Below are positions 44,032-53,198 of a stretch of 64,000 nt of DNA, one piece after another (positions within the stretch are counted from its first letter, which is position 1; every line of letters starts with the position of its first letter). The stretch is from Isosphaeraceae bacterium (GTDB lineage: Bacteria > Planctomycetota > Planctomycetia > Isosphaerales > Isosphaeraceae), in contig JARLIH010000072.1 in NCBI GenBank assembly GCA_031291845.1, positions 60,364 to 124,363 of the forward strand. Direction: 5' to 3'. The position numbers and the translations under genes are program-made. The notes beneath the pieces are model-generated. The model had not been told where the DNA came from. It saw only the letters and a list, made by a program, of their open reading frames with translations, and ran no database searches.

Positions 44032-44234
44032 GTATGACAAAACGACATTCGCGTTTATGGATTCGATTAGTGCTCTGCGTTCCGATCATCGTTGCAGCCG
44101 GTTGCGGCGATGATAGCGGCCGAAGCGCGGAGTCGATCGAGATCGCGCGGTCGGCGAAGCCGCGCTTCCCGACGGCGAAGCCCGCATTCCAGCCCGGCAA
44201 GGCGCGCGGGCTCCCTTCCAACGCCCGGCAGTGA
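44028..44234 (+). CDS. Small lipoprotein
   Basis: 68 aa. MSMTKRHSRLWIRLVLCVPIIVAAGCGDD is a lipoprotein signal with a C at the lipobox (AAGC). The mature part is only about 40 residues and basic (SAKPRFPTAKPAFQPGKARG). Its ATG overlaps the stop of the truncated kinase gene, placing it in the same transcript, and a DUF1559 gene follows. It may play the part taken by the larger lipoproteins of the other DUF1559 pairs. No domain is recognised. Confidence 0.6.
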   Translation: MSMTKRHSRLWIRLVLCVPIIVAAGCGDDSGRSAESIEIARSAKPRFPTAKPAFQPGKARGLPSNARQ

Positions 44235-44322
44235 GCCGGCCTCTCCCTATGCTCGAATCGTTAATTCCTCTCCTTCTTCCCTTCCGCACCCGCTTCGTCT
44301 CCTGATCTTTGAGGAGGTGGCC

Positions 44323-45381
44323 ATGTGCCGCGACGAGACTGGTAACCCTCAACGCCGAGGGTTCACGCTGATCGAACTGTTGGTGGTGATCGCGATCATC
44401 GCCGTCTTGATTGCGCTCTTATTGCCCGCCGTCCAGGCGGCACGCGAGGCGGCCCGTCGCGCCCAGTGCGTTAACAACCTGAAGCAGATCGGCCTGGCGG
44501 CGGCCAACTACGAGAGCGCCAACGGCTCGCTCCCGCCCGCCATGCTCTTCAACGGCGGGAACCTCGGTTTCTCGTCTTTCGTGCGGCTCTGCCCCTTCTT
44601 GGAGCAGAACGCGATCTACAACGTGGCGAACTTCTCCCTCGCCTACTTCTATCCGGACAACTGGACGGTCGCCGGGACGGGCTTCGCGACGTTGTTCTGC
44701 CCGAGCGATCCCTCCGCCTTCCGATCCAACCCGATGGAGTACGGCCCGCCGACGTTCATGCAGTTCCACAACCACTACTCGGGGAACGTCGGCCCGTGCG
44801 ACGCCTTCGGCGCTGTCTGGGGGCCGGGAGGCGCGACGGACGACCCGCTGATCTCCAACTACGCCCGAGGGGCGATCATCCCCGGAGGCAAGGTCACGAT
44901 CGCGTCGATCACCGACGGCACGAGCAATACGATGATGTACTCGGAGAACGGCCACGGCGTGTTCTCGACCTCGACGCAGGGCTTCATCCATCAATGGAAC
45001 GTGGGTGAGCCGACCGACTGGTGCCTCGAAACGCGGTTTCCCCCGAACTGGGGCCGTCACTACTCCGACCCGGCGAACGACCCGAGCAACAGCGCCCTCA
45101 CCTCCTGGGCGCCCCTCAACGGGATGAGCTTTCACTCCGGCGGCATCAACGCCGCCTTCTGCGACGGGTCGGTTCGCTTTCTGAAGGACTCGATCGATTC
45201 GTGGGTTGTCCCGCCACCCCAGGTCAACGGCATGCCGCAAGGCGCCGTCCCCGCGCCGGCGGCGGTTCCGCCGGCATCGAGCGACTATGGTTTCTTGATC
45301 GGCGCCGGCGCGAAGGTGGGGGTCTACCAGAAGCTGTCGACGCGCAACGGCGGCGAAGTCGTGAGCTCGGATCAGTACTGA
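44323..45381 (+). CDS. DUF1559 pseudopilin-like protein (3)
   Basis: About 352 aa from the ATG at 44323 (GAGGAGGTGG upstream). [42 protein letters not shown], then NNLKQIGLAAANYESANGSLPPA and the DUF1559 domain with [17 protein letters not shown] and [25 protein letters not shown]. It ends in YQKLSTRNGGEVVSSDQY. It forms a run with the sigma factor, truncated kinase and lipoprotein, so it may be sigma-dependent. Family role unknown. Confidence 0.95.
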   Translation: MCRDETGNPQRRGFTLIELLVVIAIIAVLIALLLPAVQAAREAARRAQCVNNLKQIGLAAANYESANGSLPPAMLFNGGNLGFSSFVRLCPFLEQNAIYNVANFSLAYFYPDNWTVAGTGFATLFCPSDPSAFRSNPMEYGPPTFMQFHNHYSGNVGPCDAFGAVWGPGGATDDPLISNYARGAIIPGGKVTIASITDGTSNTMMYSENGHGVFSTSTQGFIHQWNVGEPTDWCLETRFPPNWGRHYSDPANDPSNSALTSWAPLNGMSFHSGGINAAFCDGSVRFLKDSIDSWVVPPPQVNGMPQGAVPAPAAVPPASSDYGFLIGAGAKVGVYQKLSTRNGGEVVSSDQY

Positions 45382-45529
45382 GGTCTTCCCAGTCCTCGCG
45401 TGCTTGGAGGATTTCACCGGATCCTTGACGGGCTCCGGCGATGCGAGCGAGGATCGTGCAAAGGGGGACGTGAAGCACGCGTCGACACGACGCCCCCAAC
45501 GCTCGATGTGACCGTCGGGGAGATCGCTC

Positions 45530-45772
45530 ATGAGCATCGAACTGGTTCGTAGCGCACTCTTGTGGTGCACGGCGATCAACTACGGCCTCCTGCTGGTCTG
45601 GTTTTTCATCTTCGTGCTGCCCCACGGCCGGCTCTACCGGCTGTGGGGCCGTTGGTTCCGGCTGTCGGTCGAACAGTTCGACGCCGTGAACTTCGCGGGG
45701 ATCGCGCTGTACAAGACGGGTATCATCCTGTTCAACCTTGTTCCGTATCTCGCGCTCCGGATCGTCGGGTAA
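45530..45772 (+). CDS. DUF6868-like small membrane protein
   Basis: 80 aa with two hydrophobic helices: SALLWCTAINYGLLLVWFFIFVLPHG and GIALYKTGIILFNLVPYLALRIV. The stretch GRWFRLSVEQFDAVNFAGIALYKTGIILFNLVPYLAL matches the DUF6868 family of small inner-membrane proteins. GGGGAGATCG precedes the ATG. The function is unknown. Confidence 0.85.
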   Translation: MSIELVRSALLWCTAINYGLLLVWFFIFVLPHGRLYRLWGRWFRLSVEQFDAVNFAGIALYKTGIILFNLVPYLALRIVG

Positions 45773-45866
45773 GGGTTGGTTGTGACGTTCGGGGCCGGGG
45801 AGGATCCCGGCCCGTGCGTCGCGCGTCTCCCGTTGACCTTTCGTCACGGTTCTTTATGCTTCGGGC

Positions 45867-46973
45867 ATGAAGCCCGAAACTCTCTCCCGCAGGGCGCTGA
45901 ACCGTGCCTTGCTGGCCCGGCAAATGTTGCTGGCCCGTGAGGCGGTCACGCCGCTCCGCGCTGTCGAGCGCCTCGTGGGGCTGCAAGCGCAGCAGGCGCA
46001 CCCGCCGTTCGTGGGACTTTGGACGCGGGTCGCGGGTTTCGAGCGAGCCGCGCTTTCGCGTCTGCTCCAGGGCCGCGCGATCGTCCGGGCGACCTTGATG
46101 CGCGGCACGCTGCACCTCATGAGCGCGGCCGACTACCTGGTGCTCCGCGGCCCCCTTCAGCCGGGGCTCAGCGCGGGGATGCACGCGGTGTTGCGTGAGC
46201 GGGCGAAGGACCTGGATATCCCAGCCCTCGTAACCCTGGCGCGGCGCTGCTTCGAGGAGCGACCGCGCACGTTCACGGAGCTGCGGGACGCATTCCTCGA
46301 GGTCTTCCCGGGCGCCGATGAGCGCGCGATGGGCTACGCGGTGCGGACCCACTTGCCGCTCGTGATGGTGCCCGACGCGTCGGCCTGGGGGTTCCCCGCC
46401 GATGCCGATTTCGCCGTGGCCGAGTCGTGGCTCGGCAAGGCGCCGGGGTCGGAGGAAAAGGCGGATTCGCTGGTCTTGCGCTACCTCGCGGCCTTCGGCC
46501 CGGCGGCGGCGGCCGACGTTCAGACGTGGTCGGGACTGGTCGGGATGCGGGACGTGCTGGAGCGGCTCCGGCCGCAGCTCCAGACCTTCCGCGACGAGCG
46601 CAAAAGGGAGCTGTTCGACCTGCCCGAGGCCCCCCGCCCGGCCGAGGAGACGCCCGCGCCCGTGCGCTTCGTTCCCGGCTTCGACAACCTGGTCCTATCG
46701 CACGCTGATCGCACGCGGATCATTGCGGACGAGCATCGTACGCAGGTGACGACAAGAAACCTTCAGGTCTTGCCGACGTTCCTGGTCGACGGCTTCGTCG
46801 CCGGAACGTGGAAGACCGCCCGTGGCAAGAAGACGGCCACGTTGACCCTCTCGCCATTCGTGCGTTTACCGGCGGCGGCCAAGGCTCAGCTCGCCGAGGA
46901 GGGGGAAGCGCTCCTCGGTTGGGTCGAGCCCGATGCGGAGAGGCGGACAATGGCGTTCGAGCGTGAGGGCTAA
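45867..46973 (+). CDS. AlkZ-like winged-helix protein
   Basis: 368 aa. LNRALLARQMLLAREAVTPLRAVERLVGLQAQQAHPPFVGLWTRVAGFERAALSRLLQGRAIVRATLMRGTLHLMSAADY is the start of the AlkZ/YcaQ (HTH_42) family, and QAQ (of LQAQQ) is the QxQ motif linked to base-excision activity. The rest holds three winged helices (AAADVQTWSGLVGMRDVLERL) and a C-terminal beta domain (GFVAGTWKTARGKKTATLTLSPF). It is probably a DNA glycosylase-like protein for bulky or interstrand lesions. It is monocistronic. Confidence 0.9.
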   Translation: MKPETLSRRALNRALLARQMLLAREAVTPLRAVERLVGLQAQQAHPPFVGLWTRVAGFERAALSRLLQGRAIVRATLMRGTLHLMSAADYLVLRGPLQPGLSAGMHAVLRERAKDLDIPALVTLARRCFEERPRTFTELRDAFLEVFPGADERAMGYAVRTHLPLVMVPDASAWGFPADADFAVAESWLGKAPGSEEKADSLVLRYLAAFGPAAAADVQTWSGLVGMRDVLERLRPQLQTFRDERKRELFDLPEAPRPAEETPAPVRFVPGFDNLVLSHADRTRIIADEHRTQVTTRNLQVLPTFLVDGFVAGTWKTARGKKTATLTLSPFVRLPAAAKAQLAEEGEALLGWVEPDAERRTMAFEREG

Positions 46974-47006
46974 GAACCGCCGTCCCCTGCACGCGTTCCG
47001 GAGCTG

Positions 47007-47492
47007 TCAGCCTTTGGGCGGCTTCTTCACCGCGCGCAGGGCGAAGTCGTTGGTCGCCTCCCCCCCGGCGGGGACACGGGCCTTGAGCGTCGTCTTCGCC
47101 ATGTCGGAGTACGCCGGCGCGAGCACTTCCGCGTCCGGGCCGGCGGCCGCGGCGGCACCGGTGCCCGTGGGGAGCGCGCGCTTGGAGATGACGACCTTGT
47201 ACTCACCGGTCGGCAAGCCCGGCTCACCGAAGGGAGTGGCGGCCTTGTAGGCCCCTTCGGCGTTGGTCAAGCCGCTTCCCCCCTGGCCTCGGGTCTCGCC
47301 CGCGGGGATGAACTGCACGACGGCCTCCGGCAGCGGAGCCCCATCGATCGTGACCGTGCCGACCGCCGGCACCAGCGCCACGGTCGACTGCTGCCCGCCG
47401 CCGCAACCGGCTGCCCCAAGCAACAGGGCAGCCCCCCAGATCGCCGCCTGAACGTACCGGGCGGCGGAACAATTCACGTGACTCGCTTCCAT
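47007..47492 (-). CDS. Lipoprotein with carboxypeptidase-regulatory-like fold
   Basis: 161 aa. Signal and lipobox in AAIWGAALLLGAAGCGGG; then ALVPAVGTVTIDGAPLPEAVVQFIPAGETRGQGGSGLTNAEGAYKAATPFGEPGLPTGEYKVVISKRALP, the transthyretin-like module. GAGGTGA precedes the ATG at 47492. It follows the DUF1559 gene by only 19 bases, the third such pair in the window. It ends FALRAVKKPPKG, without the KGGVID-type ending of the other two. Confidence 0.85.
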   Translation of the reverse strand: MEASHVNCSAARYVQAAIWGAALLLGAAGCGGGQQSTVALVPAVGTVTIDGAPLPEAVVQFIPAGETRGQGGSGLTNAEGAYKAATPFGEPGLPTGEYKVVISKRALPTGTGAAAAAGPDAEVLAPAYSDMAKTTLKARVPAGGEATNDFALRAVKKPPKG

Positions 47493-47511
47493 AAAACGTC
47501 ACCTCGCAATA

Positions 47512-48510
47512 TCAATAGCTGTCGGAAGACAAGACATTACCATCGGACATGTACGACAGCTTGATCAGCACGCTCATGTCGGTGGTTTCCTTGAGGAAGA
47601 CCACGCTCCCGTCGCCCCGCAGCGCATTGGCGCCACCGGGGTGGAGGCTGCCGGCCCAGGCCCATGAGCCCAGCCGGCCGACCAGGCGGGTGTTCGCCAC
47701 GTAGGGATAGTTCCACTGGTTGATCCCGCCCGCCGTGGGGTCCACACCGGGCTCAACCCAGTCGCGGTAGAGCCAGGGGGAGCCGTCGCCGTTGTAGACG
47801 TTGAAAGTTTTTTCCATCATCGCGATCGTGTTGGAGGTGCCGTCCTTGACCATGGCGATGGTGGTGTTGCTGTTCTCACCAAACATCATCCGGCTCTGCG
47901 GCGCACTCGCCGCGAACAGGTTGCAGGTGATCGTGGCGTTGCTGACGAAGTCGTAGCTGGTCTTGTACGACTGGAGCGAGCTGCCCGAAATCGCACCGTA
48001 GTAGTTCGGGCTGGAACCGTCGGCGACGTTGAGCGGGGTTCCATTATCGGAGGGGCAGAGGAACATGGCGATCTTGGTCGTCCCGGCCGTCGTGTTGGCG
48101 AGTGCCGAGCCGGTCACGCTCCCCTGCGACACGTAGGCGCCGCTGGTCCCCTGCGCCAGGTCGGACATCGGCAGCGAAAAATTGATCGAGGCATAGACCG
48201 CCGTCTGCTCCAGGACCGGGAGCATCGTGGCCAGTCCGTTGAGGTTCATGATGTGCTCCCCCTTATGGTTCGTCGGCGTGCCGCCGGTACACCAGCCATA
48301 GTTTGCACCGGCGAAGGGGAAGACCGAGTTGGTGCTCTCGTAGTTGTGCAGGCCGAGGCCGAGCTGCTTGAGGTTGTTGACGCACTGGCTGCGCCTCGCC
48401 GCTTCGCGCGCCGCCTGAACGGCGGGCAACAGCAGCGCAATCAAGACGGCGATGATCGCGATCACCACCAGGAGTTCGATGAGAGTGAAAGCCCGTCGCG
48501 TCCGTTTCAT
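47512..48510 (-). CDS. DUF1559 pseudopilin-like protein (4)
   Basis: 332 aa. [43 protein letters not shown] and [29 protein letters not shown], followed by [14 protein letters not shown] and [46 protein letters not shown]. The start at 48510 is directly before the pilin motif with GGAG upstream. It forms a two-gene unit with the lipoprotein. I found no LacI-type box upstream of it, unlike the 25-31 kb copies. Confidence 0.95.
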   Translation of the reverse strand: MKRTRRAFTLIELLVVIAIIAVLIALLLPAVQAAREAARRSQCVNNLKQLGLGLHNYESTNSVFPFAGANYGWCTGGTPTNHKGEHIMNLNGLATMLPVLEQTAVYASINFSLPMSDLAQGTSGAYVSQGSVTGSALANTTAGTTKIAMFLCPSDNGTPLNVADGSSPNYYGAISGSSLQSYKTSYDFVSNATITCNLFAASAPQSRMMFGENSNTTIAMVKDGTSNTIAMMEKTFNVYNGDGSPWLYRDWVEPGVDPTAGGINQWNYPYVANTRLVGRLGSWAWAGSLHPGGANALRGDGSVVFLKETTDMSVLIKLSYMSDGNVLSSDSY

Positions 48511-49162
48511 GAGAAAGCTCCGTCGTTAAGATGCCGGCAGGGTAATACGGCTACGGGCGCGGACGAAGCATGGTCCCTTCCTCGATCGAGGGAAGGGCGT
48601 CAACGCCGTCGCACCCGACCGATTGGCCGAGTACCAATCACGCGGGAATTTGGGTTGGCGGTGGTGGTGGGTTGGGTAAGTCTCGGGCGCTGCGTCGCGG
48701 CGTAAGAGTGCTCCAGACCCAGGCCGGTTATGAGGTCAGTGGGGTGTTCGACTTAGGTGTGATTAACAAGATGGTCAATGAATTCCGTGCCACGTCATTG
48801 CGTCTCGTTCTCGAAGCGTACAACGACTCAAGTGATCGAGCATGCACAGCAGTTTGCGTGCCGGATGGCGCGGGCCCACCAAAGGCGTTTCGTAAGTGGT
48901 GTCGGCTTCGATGTTTAACGAACGTGCAACAAAGTGGGGATCGCACGTGTGCCCCGTGCGGCGGGGCCGGACCGGTGTTGATGATCGGGGCACTCCGCTC
49001 AATTATCAGGCTGCCGCCGGAAGCACACGTGATTCGATATGCACTTGTGCGATCGCGAGCGAAGCGCCGCTGCCCGGGCAGGCGAGGCTTGGCGATATGG
49101 TGTGTCGTCCGATACGGTTTTGAGGATCGGGGCGGCGTGAGCTGAACCTGAGGAGGTGTCCG
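48511..49162. other. Intergenic region of about 650 bases
   Basis: Divergent promoters for the DUF1559 gene and the hydrolase must lie here. I see no repeat or convincing gene; frames that cross it have no recognisable content. Confidence 0.45.
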
Positions 49163-49942
49163 GTGGTTGGGCTTCGTCGGGGGGGGTCGGCCTGTTTGAT
49201 GCTGGGAATCAGCCTGCTCTGCGGCCGCCCTGGGGGGGCTGCGGAGCCGGCGTCGCGCGTTTTCGACGCCCGCGAGGTGAAGATCCACTATGTCGTCGCG
49301 GGCGAAGGGGAGCCGGTTGTCCTGATCCACGGCCTGCATTCGAGCGCGGACGTCAACTGGAGGCTGACCGGCGTCTTCGGCGACCTGGCCAGAAATCACC
49401 AGGTCATTGCGCTCGACCTTCCCGGGCACGGGCGCTCGGACAAGCCCGAGGGGGACGACGCCTACGGCCTGCAGTTGGTCGATGATGTCGTCCTGCTGCT
49501 CGATCATCTCAGGATCAGGAAGGCGCACGTCGTGGGCTACTCGGTGGGGGGGATGGTGGCCGCCAAGCTGCTGGCCACCCACCCCGAGCGTGTGTCGTCC
49601 GGTCTGATCGGGGGCATGGGGTGGTTCCGGGAGGGGAGCGGGCTCCAGCGCGTCTGGGAGCGCATGGGCCAGCGGGACCGTTCGCCCAGCACGGCCGCCT
49701 TCCTGCGCGGCGTCGGCAAGCTGGCGCTGACGGAGGACGAGCTCAAGCGGATCAAGGTCCCGGTCGAAGTCCTGGTGGGGGACCGCGACCCGATCAACCG
49801 GATGTACGTCGCGCCGTTGCGGCCGTTGCGGCACGACTGGCCGGTGGTCGAGATCGAGGACGCCGGCCACATCAACTGCATCATGAAGCCGCAGTTCCGC
49901 GAGGCGATCGCGGCCTGGGTGGGCAAGAACACGAAGGCGTAG
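49163..49942 (+). CDS. Secreted alpha/beta hydrolase
   Basis: 259 aa from the GTG at 49163 (GAGGAGGTGTCC upstream). Residues about 1-27 are a signal peptide. EPVVLIHGLHSS is the oxyanion loop, GYSVGG carries the nucleophile Ser, and DRDP and DAGH supply the Asp and His positions. The overall pattern matches lipase/peptidase-like hydrolases of the esterase type. The substrate is unknown. It is convergent with the histidine kinase gene. Confidence 0.9.
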   Translation: MVGLRRGGSACLMLGISLLCGRPGGAAEPASRVFDAREVKIHYVVAGEGEPVVLIHGLHSSADVNWRLTGVFGDLARNHQVIALDLPGHGRSDKPEGDDAYGLQLVDDVVLLLDHLRIRKAHVVGYSVGGMVAAKLLATHPERVSSGLIGGMGWFREGSGLQRVWERMGQRDRSPSTAAFLRGVGKLALTEDELKRIKVPVEVLVGDRDPINRMYVAPLRPLRHDWPVVEIEDAGHINCIMKPQFREAIAAWVGKNTKA

Positions 49943-49952
49943 GCCCGCGCCG

Positions 49953-51536
49953 TCAGACCCGCTGCTCGCGCCAATGGGAGCTGGCCAGGAGGCGCGGGCC
50001 GGGCTCGCGCTCGGGGTGGGCGCGGGCCACGAGGGCGAGCAAGGAGTCGAAGTCGATCGGCTTGACCAGGTGGTGGTCGATGCCCGCGTCGCGCGAGCGC
50101 TGAATGTCCTGCTCCTGGCCGTAGCCCGAGATCGCGATCAGCGTCGCGCTGGCGAACCCTTCCCGGCGCAGGTGCTGGGCCAGCTCGTAGCCGGTCATGC
50201 CGGGGAGACCGATGTCGATCAAGAAGACCTCGGGGCGCTCCTCGCGTGCAAGGTCGAGGGCCGAGGGGCCGTCGTGCGCGACGTACGCCTCATGGCCGGA
50301 CAGGCGGAGCAGGCGCGTGAGGCTCTTGGCCGTGTCGGTGTTGTCGTCCACGACCAGGACGCGAAGGGGGCGCGTGGGGGTCGGCGGCGCGGAGAGCAAG
50401 AGGGGGCGGGGCACGGCACCCAGCGGCGGGGCGGATGCGGGCAGGTGGACGGCGAACTCACTCCCCTGCCCCAGCCCGTCGCTGGTGGCCGAGACGTGCC
50501 CCCCGTGCAGCGCGACCAGCCGGTGCACCAGGGTCAGGCCGATCCCGAGACCTCCTTGGGAACGGTCGAGCGTCTTGTCGGCCTGGATGAACGGGTCGAA
50601 GATGTGGGGCAGCATCTCCGGATCGATGCCTGCGCCGGTGTCGCGTACGCGGAAGACCCAGTCCGCGCCGACGCGCTCGGCCGACAGGTCGATCCGCCCG
50701 CCGGGCTCGGTGTATTTCACGGCGTTGCCCAGCAGGTTGACCAGCACCTGCTCCAGCCGTGTGGGGTCGGCCTCGAGCCAGAGCGGCTCCTCGGGGAGCG
50801 CCAGGCGCAGCTCGTGGCGGCGCTCGACGGCCGGGACGCGCACCGCCTCGGCCGCGCGTTCGAGCACAAGGCGGGCGTCGAGCCGCTCCCGGCGCAGGCG
50901 GATCTTGCCCCGCGACACGCGGGAGACGTCGAGCAGGTCGTCGATCAGGCGGGCGAGGTGGGCCGACTGGCGCTCCAGCACGTCGAGGCTCCAGCCGCGC
51001 TCATCGCCGGGGCCGGGCCACCCTTGCCGCCGCAAGAGCTGGAGTGCGCCACCGATCGCCGCCAGGGGGTTGCGCAGCTCGTGCGCGAGCATTGCCAGGA
51101 ACTCGTCCTTCAGCCGGTCGGCGTCGCGCAGGCGCTGCTGGTGCCGCTGCGCCTCGGCCATGCTCTGCTCGGCCTTCCGGCGTGCCACGTGGAGCGCTTC
51201 AACCAGCGTGGTGATCAGCAGGCCCCCCCCGAGGAACACGGCGAGGCCCGTCGCCTGCTGCGGGGCCGGTGGTCGGCGGGCGGCGGCGAGGCCCGCGAAG
51301 ATCGCCGCCATGGGTAGGCTGATCGCGAGGAGACCCGGTCCCAGCCCCCCGTACCAGGCGCTGACGAAGACCGCGAGGAAGAAGAGAACGCCGAGGAACT
51401 GCCCGACCGCGGGCAGCCTCGTGAGCGCCACGGCCAGGACCACCGCCAACACCGCCGCGCCATAGCGCAGCCAACCGGGACGATTCGCGACACTCATAAA
51501 GTCCGGCCCCGAGGCCTGTTCGCACGTCTCCGTCAT
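49953..51536 (-). CDS. Hybrid histidine kinase with DUF4118-like sensor and REC domain
   Basis: About 527 aa. The N-terminus has several transmembrane helices (WLRYGAAVLAVVLAVALTRLPAVGQFLGVLFFLAVFVSAWYGGLGPGLLAISLPMAAIFAGL), as in DUF4118/KdpD sensors. A short coiled coil leads to HisKA with the phospho-acceptor in LAHELRNPLAAIGG. HATPase_c follows (NLLGNAVKYTEPGG, DTGAGIDPE, GGLGIGLTLV), then a C-terminal receiver with VLVVDDNTDT and the phospho-acceptor Asp in VFLIDIGLPGMTG. The start could also be 51497 or 51593. Input signal and output partner are unknown. Confidence 0.9.
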   Translation of the reverse strand: MTETCEQASGPDFMSVANRPGWLRYGAAVLAVVLAVALTRLPAVGQFLGVLFFLAVFVSAWYGGLGPGLLAISLPMAAIFAGLAAARRPPAPQQATGLAVFLGGGLLITTLVEALHVARRKAEQSMAEAQRHQQRLRDADRLKDEFLAMLAHELRNPLAAIGGALQLLRRQGWPGPGDERGWSLDVLERQSAHLARLIDDLLDVSRVSRGKIRLRRERLDARLVLERAAEAVRVPAVERRHELRLALPEEPLWLEADPTRLEQVLVNLLGNAVKYTEPGGRIDLSAERVGADWVFRVRDTGAGIDPEMLPHIFDPFIQADKTLDRSQGGLGIGLTLVHRLVALHGGHVSATSDGLGQGSEFAVHLPASAPPLGAVPRPLLLSAPPTPTRPLRVLVVDDNTDTAKSLTRLLRLSGHEAYVAHDGPSALDLAREERPEVFLIDIGLPGMTGYELAQHLRREGFASATLIAISGYGQEQDIQRSRDAGIDHHLVKPIDFDSLLALVARAHPEREPGPRLLASSHWREQRV

Positions 51537-52535
51537 CGAGACGAGCTTGACTTGGCTAGCATCCGCGCGGACGAGGACGCCGCGACAAGCCATATTCTAG
51601 TTTGACGATTCGGGACGAGTCCGTCTACGGCCGGTCGCCGTGTCTCAAGACGATTGCCAAGTCCATTTTGAATTGATCGAGGTGGCGCACCGTTCTGGCG
51701 GGTCGACCACGCCCGTCGCAGACCTCGGGCGTGCCCCCCCTTCACGCCGGAGGCCCTCGCGCTGCGACTTGGCAATCGCCCCGCGCCGCGCGAGGAGCAT
51801 TTTGGCCGGTGACACCTCTACAAGACCTTACGGGATTGTACCTGGCCCGTGACGCCCTTTGGTCGCTCGTACCCAGAGCGTGGGGAGTCTGAATAAACAT
51901 GAGCACCAAATTGCGTGGCTGCCGTCGGATGGACTGTTCGGGTCGAGGCAAACAAAAAAGACGGCTTCGACGCGGCAATCTGGAAAATCTTGATGGATTT
52001 GCCGTTCGTCCTGTCGTGCGGAGACGTTACGAAAAACGGCGAGCCCGTCCGACCCGCGTACAAGAGCCGAGCGAGGGGCGGGTGCACGGTTTTCGTGAGA
52101 GGACCCCTTGGCAAGTCGTCGCCCATGCGGCTATGATCGGAACCCGACTGACGGCAACGCCGTCGGACGGACAGAGACTTCTGCCGGCAGTCACGGCCCC
52201 GCGATCATGCGGTGGCTGGGGCGGGTTCAGAGCGGCTCCCCCCCGCCATGGCCCAACGCCGCTGGATCGCCCTTGCTCCCGCTGGGGAGTTCGGGTGCCG
52301 TTGTTGGGATTGTCTCGGCTTAGCCCGAGAGGGTGCCGGGAACGGTCTGTCGGGAAGCTGGCCGAGCGCTGCATTGCGGCGACAACGGCCGATGACGGGC
52401 GGCGGACGAAACCGTACGCCCGGGGCCGCCGTGAGCACGGCCGTGAAGGGCGCGAGGTTTGCCTCGCAGGCGGAATCGGCACGGCGTCCGGCCCGGTTTG
52501 GAAGGCGAAGGTCGCAGGGGAGTGAAAGCCGCAGG
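51537..52535. other. Intergenic region upstream of the act operon
   Basis: About 1 kb without a recognised gene. It must hold the divergent promoters for the histidine kinase and the respiratory operon. It includes a 128-base segment bounded by 13-base inverted repeats (51651-51778). Frames crossing the region from the right are extensions of actA. Confidence 0.5.
51651..51778. repeat. 128-base segment with 13-base terminal inverted repeats
   Basis: CGATTGCCAAGTC at 51651-51663 is the exact reverse complement of 51766-51778. An inner inverted pair CACGCCC/GGGCGTG lies within. No target-site duplication is visible at the ends, so a miniature transposon is possible but unproven. Confidence 0.5.
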
Positions 52536-53198
52536 ATGACGCAGATTTTCCACCCGAGTATGAACACGGTCTCGCGCGTCAGCATCTTCGGCGCTGTGTT
52601 TTTCGTGCTGACTTCGCTGCTGATCGTGTACGGAATCTTTCGTTCGCCCTACGTGACGCAGGTGAACGTCGTCCAGGACCAGCCCGTCCCGTTCAGTCAC
52701 GAGCACCACGTGACGGGCCTGGGTCTGGACTGCCGCTACTGCCACACGTCGGTCGAGAAGTCGTCGTTCGCCGGCATCCCCCCGACCGAGACGTGCATGA
52801 CGTGCCACTCGCAAATCTGGACCGAGAGCAAGATGCTCGAGCCGGTGCGGGCAAGTCTGCGCGACAACGAGCCGATCCGCTGGAACCGGGTCCATGACCT
52901 GCCGGATTATGTTTATTTCAATCACGGCATCCACATCAGCAAGGGAATTGGCTGCACGAATTGCCACGGCCGCGTGGACAAGATGCCGCTGATGTGGAAG
53001 CAGGAGCCGCTCACGATGGAGTGGTGCCTCGACTGCCACCGCCATCCCGAGAAGAACATCCGGCCGAAAGAGGACGTCTTCGTCATGGACTGGGCGCCGC
53101 CGGTCGGCAAAGATCGGGCCGCGCTCGGCAAAGAGCTGATCAAAGCGTACGACGTTCCGGTCAACCGTCTCACGGATTGCTATACGTGCCACCGATGA
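52536..53198 (+). CDS. actA: ActA, pentaheme cytochrome c of alternative complex III
   Basis: About 220 aa from the ATG at 52536; the frame continues upstream but without coding appearance. A single N-terminal membrane anchor (VSIFGAVFFVLTSLLIVYGIF) is followed by five heme-binding motifs: CRYCH, CMTCH, CTNCH, CLDCH and CYTCH. The His/Met positions fit the ActA pentaheme subunit that passes electrons from the quinol-oxidising complex. Its stop overlaps the actB start (ATGA). First gene of the operon. Confidence 0.95.
   Translation: MTQIFHPSMNTVSRVSIFGAVFFVLTSLLIVYGIFRSPYVTQVNVVQDQPVPFSHEHHVTGLGLDCRYCHTSVEKSSFAGIPPTETCMTCHSQIWTESKMLEPVRASLRDNEPIRWNRVHDLPDYVYFNHGIHISKGIGCTNCHGRVDKMPLMWKQEPLTMEWCLDCHRHPEKNIRPKEDVFVMDWAPPVGKDRAALGKELIKAYDVPVNRLTDCYTCHR

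Noticed and set aside
48570..49145. Open frames in the gap between DUF1559 gene 4 and the hydrolase
   Set aside because: Frames on both strands without domains, signals or good starts.
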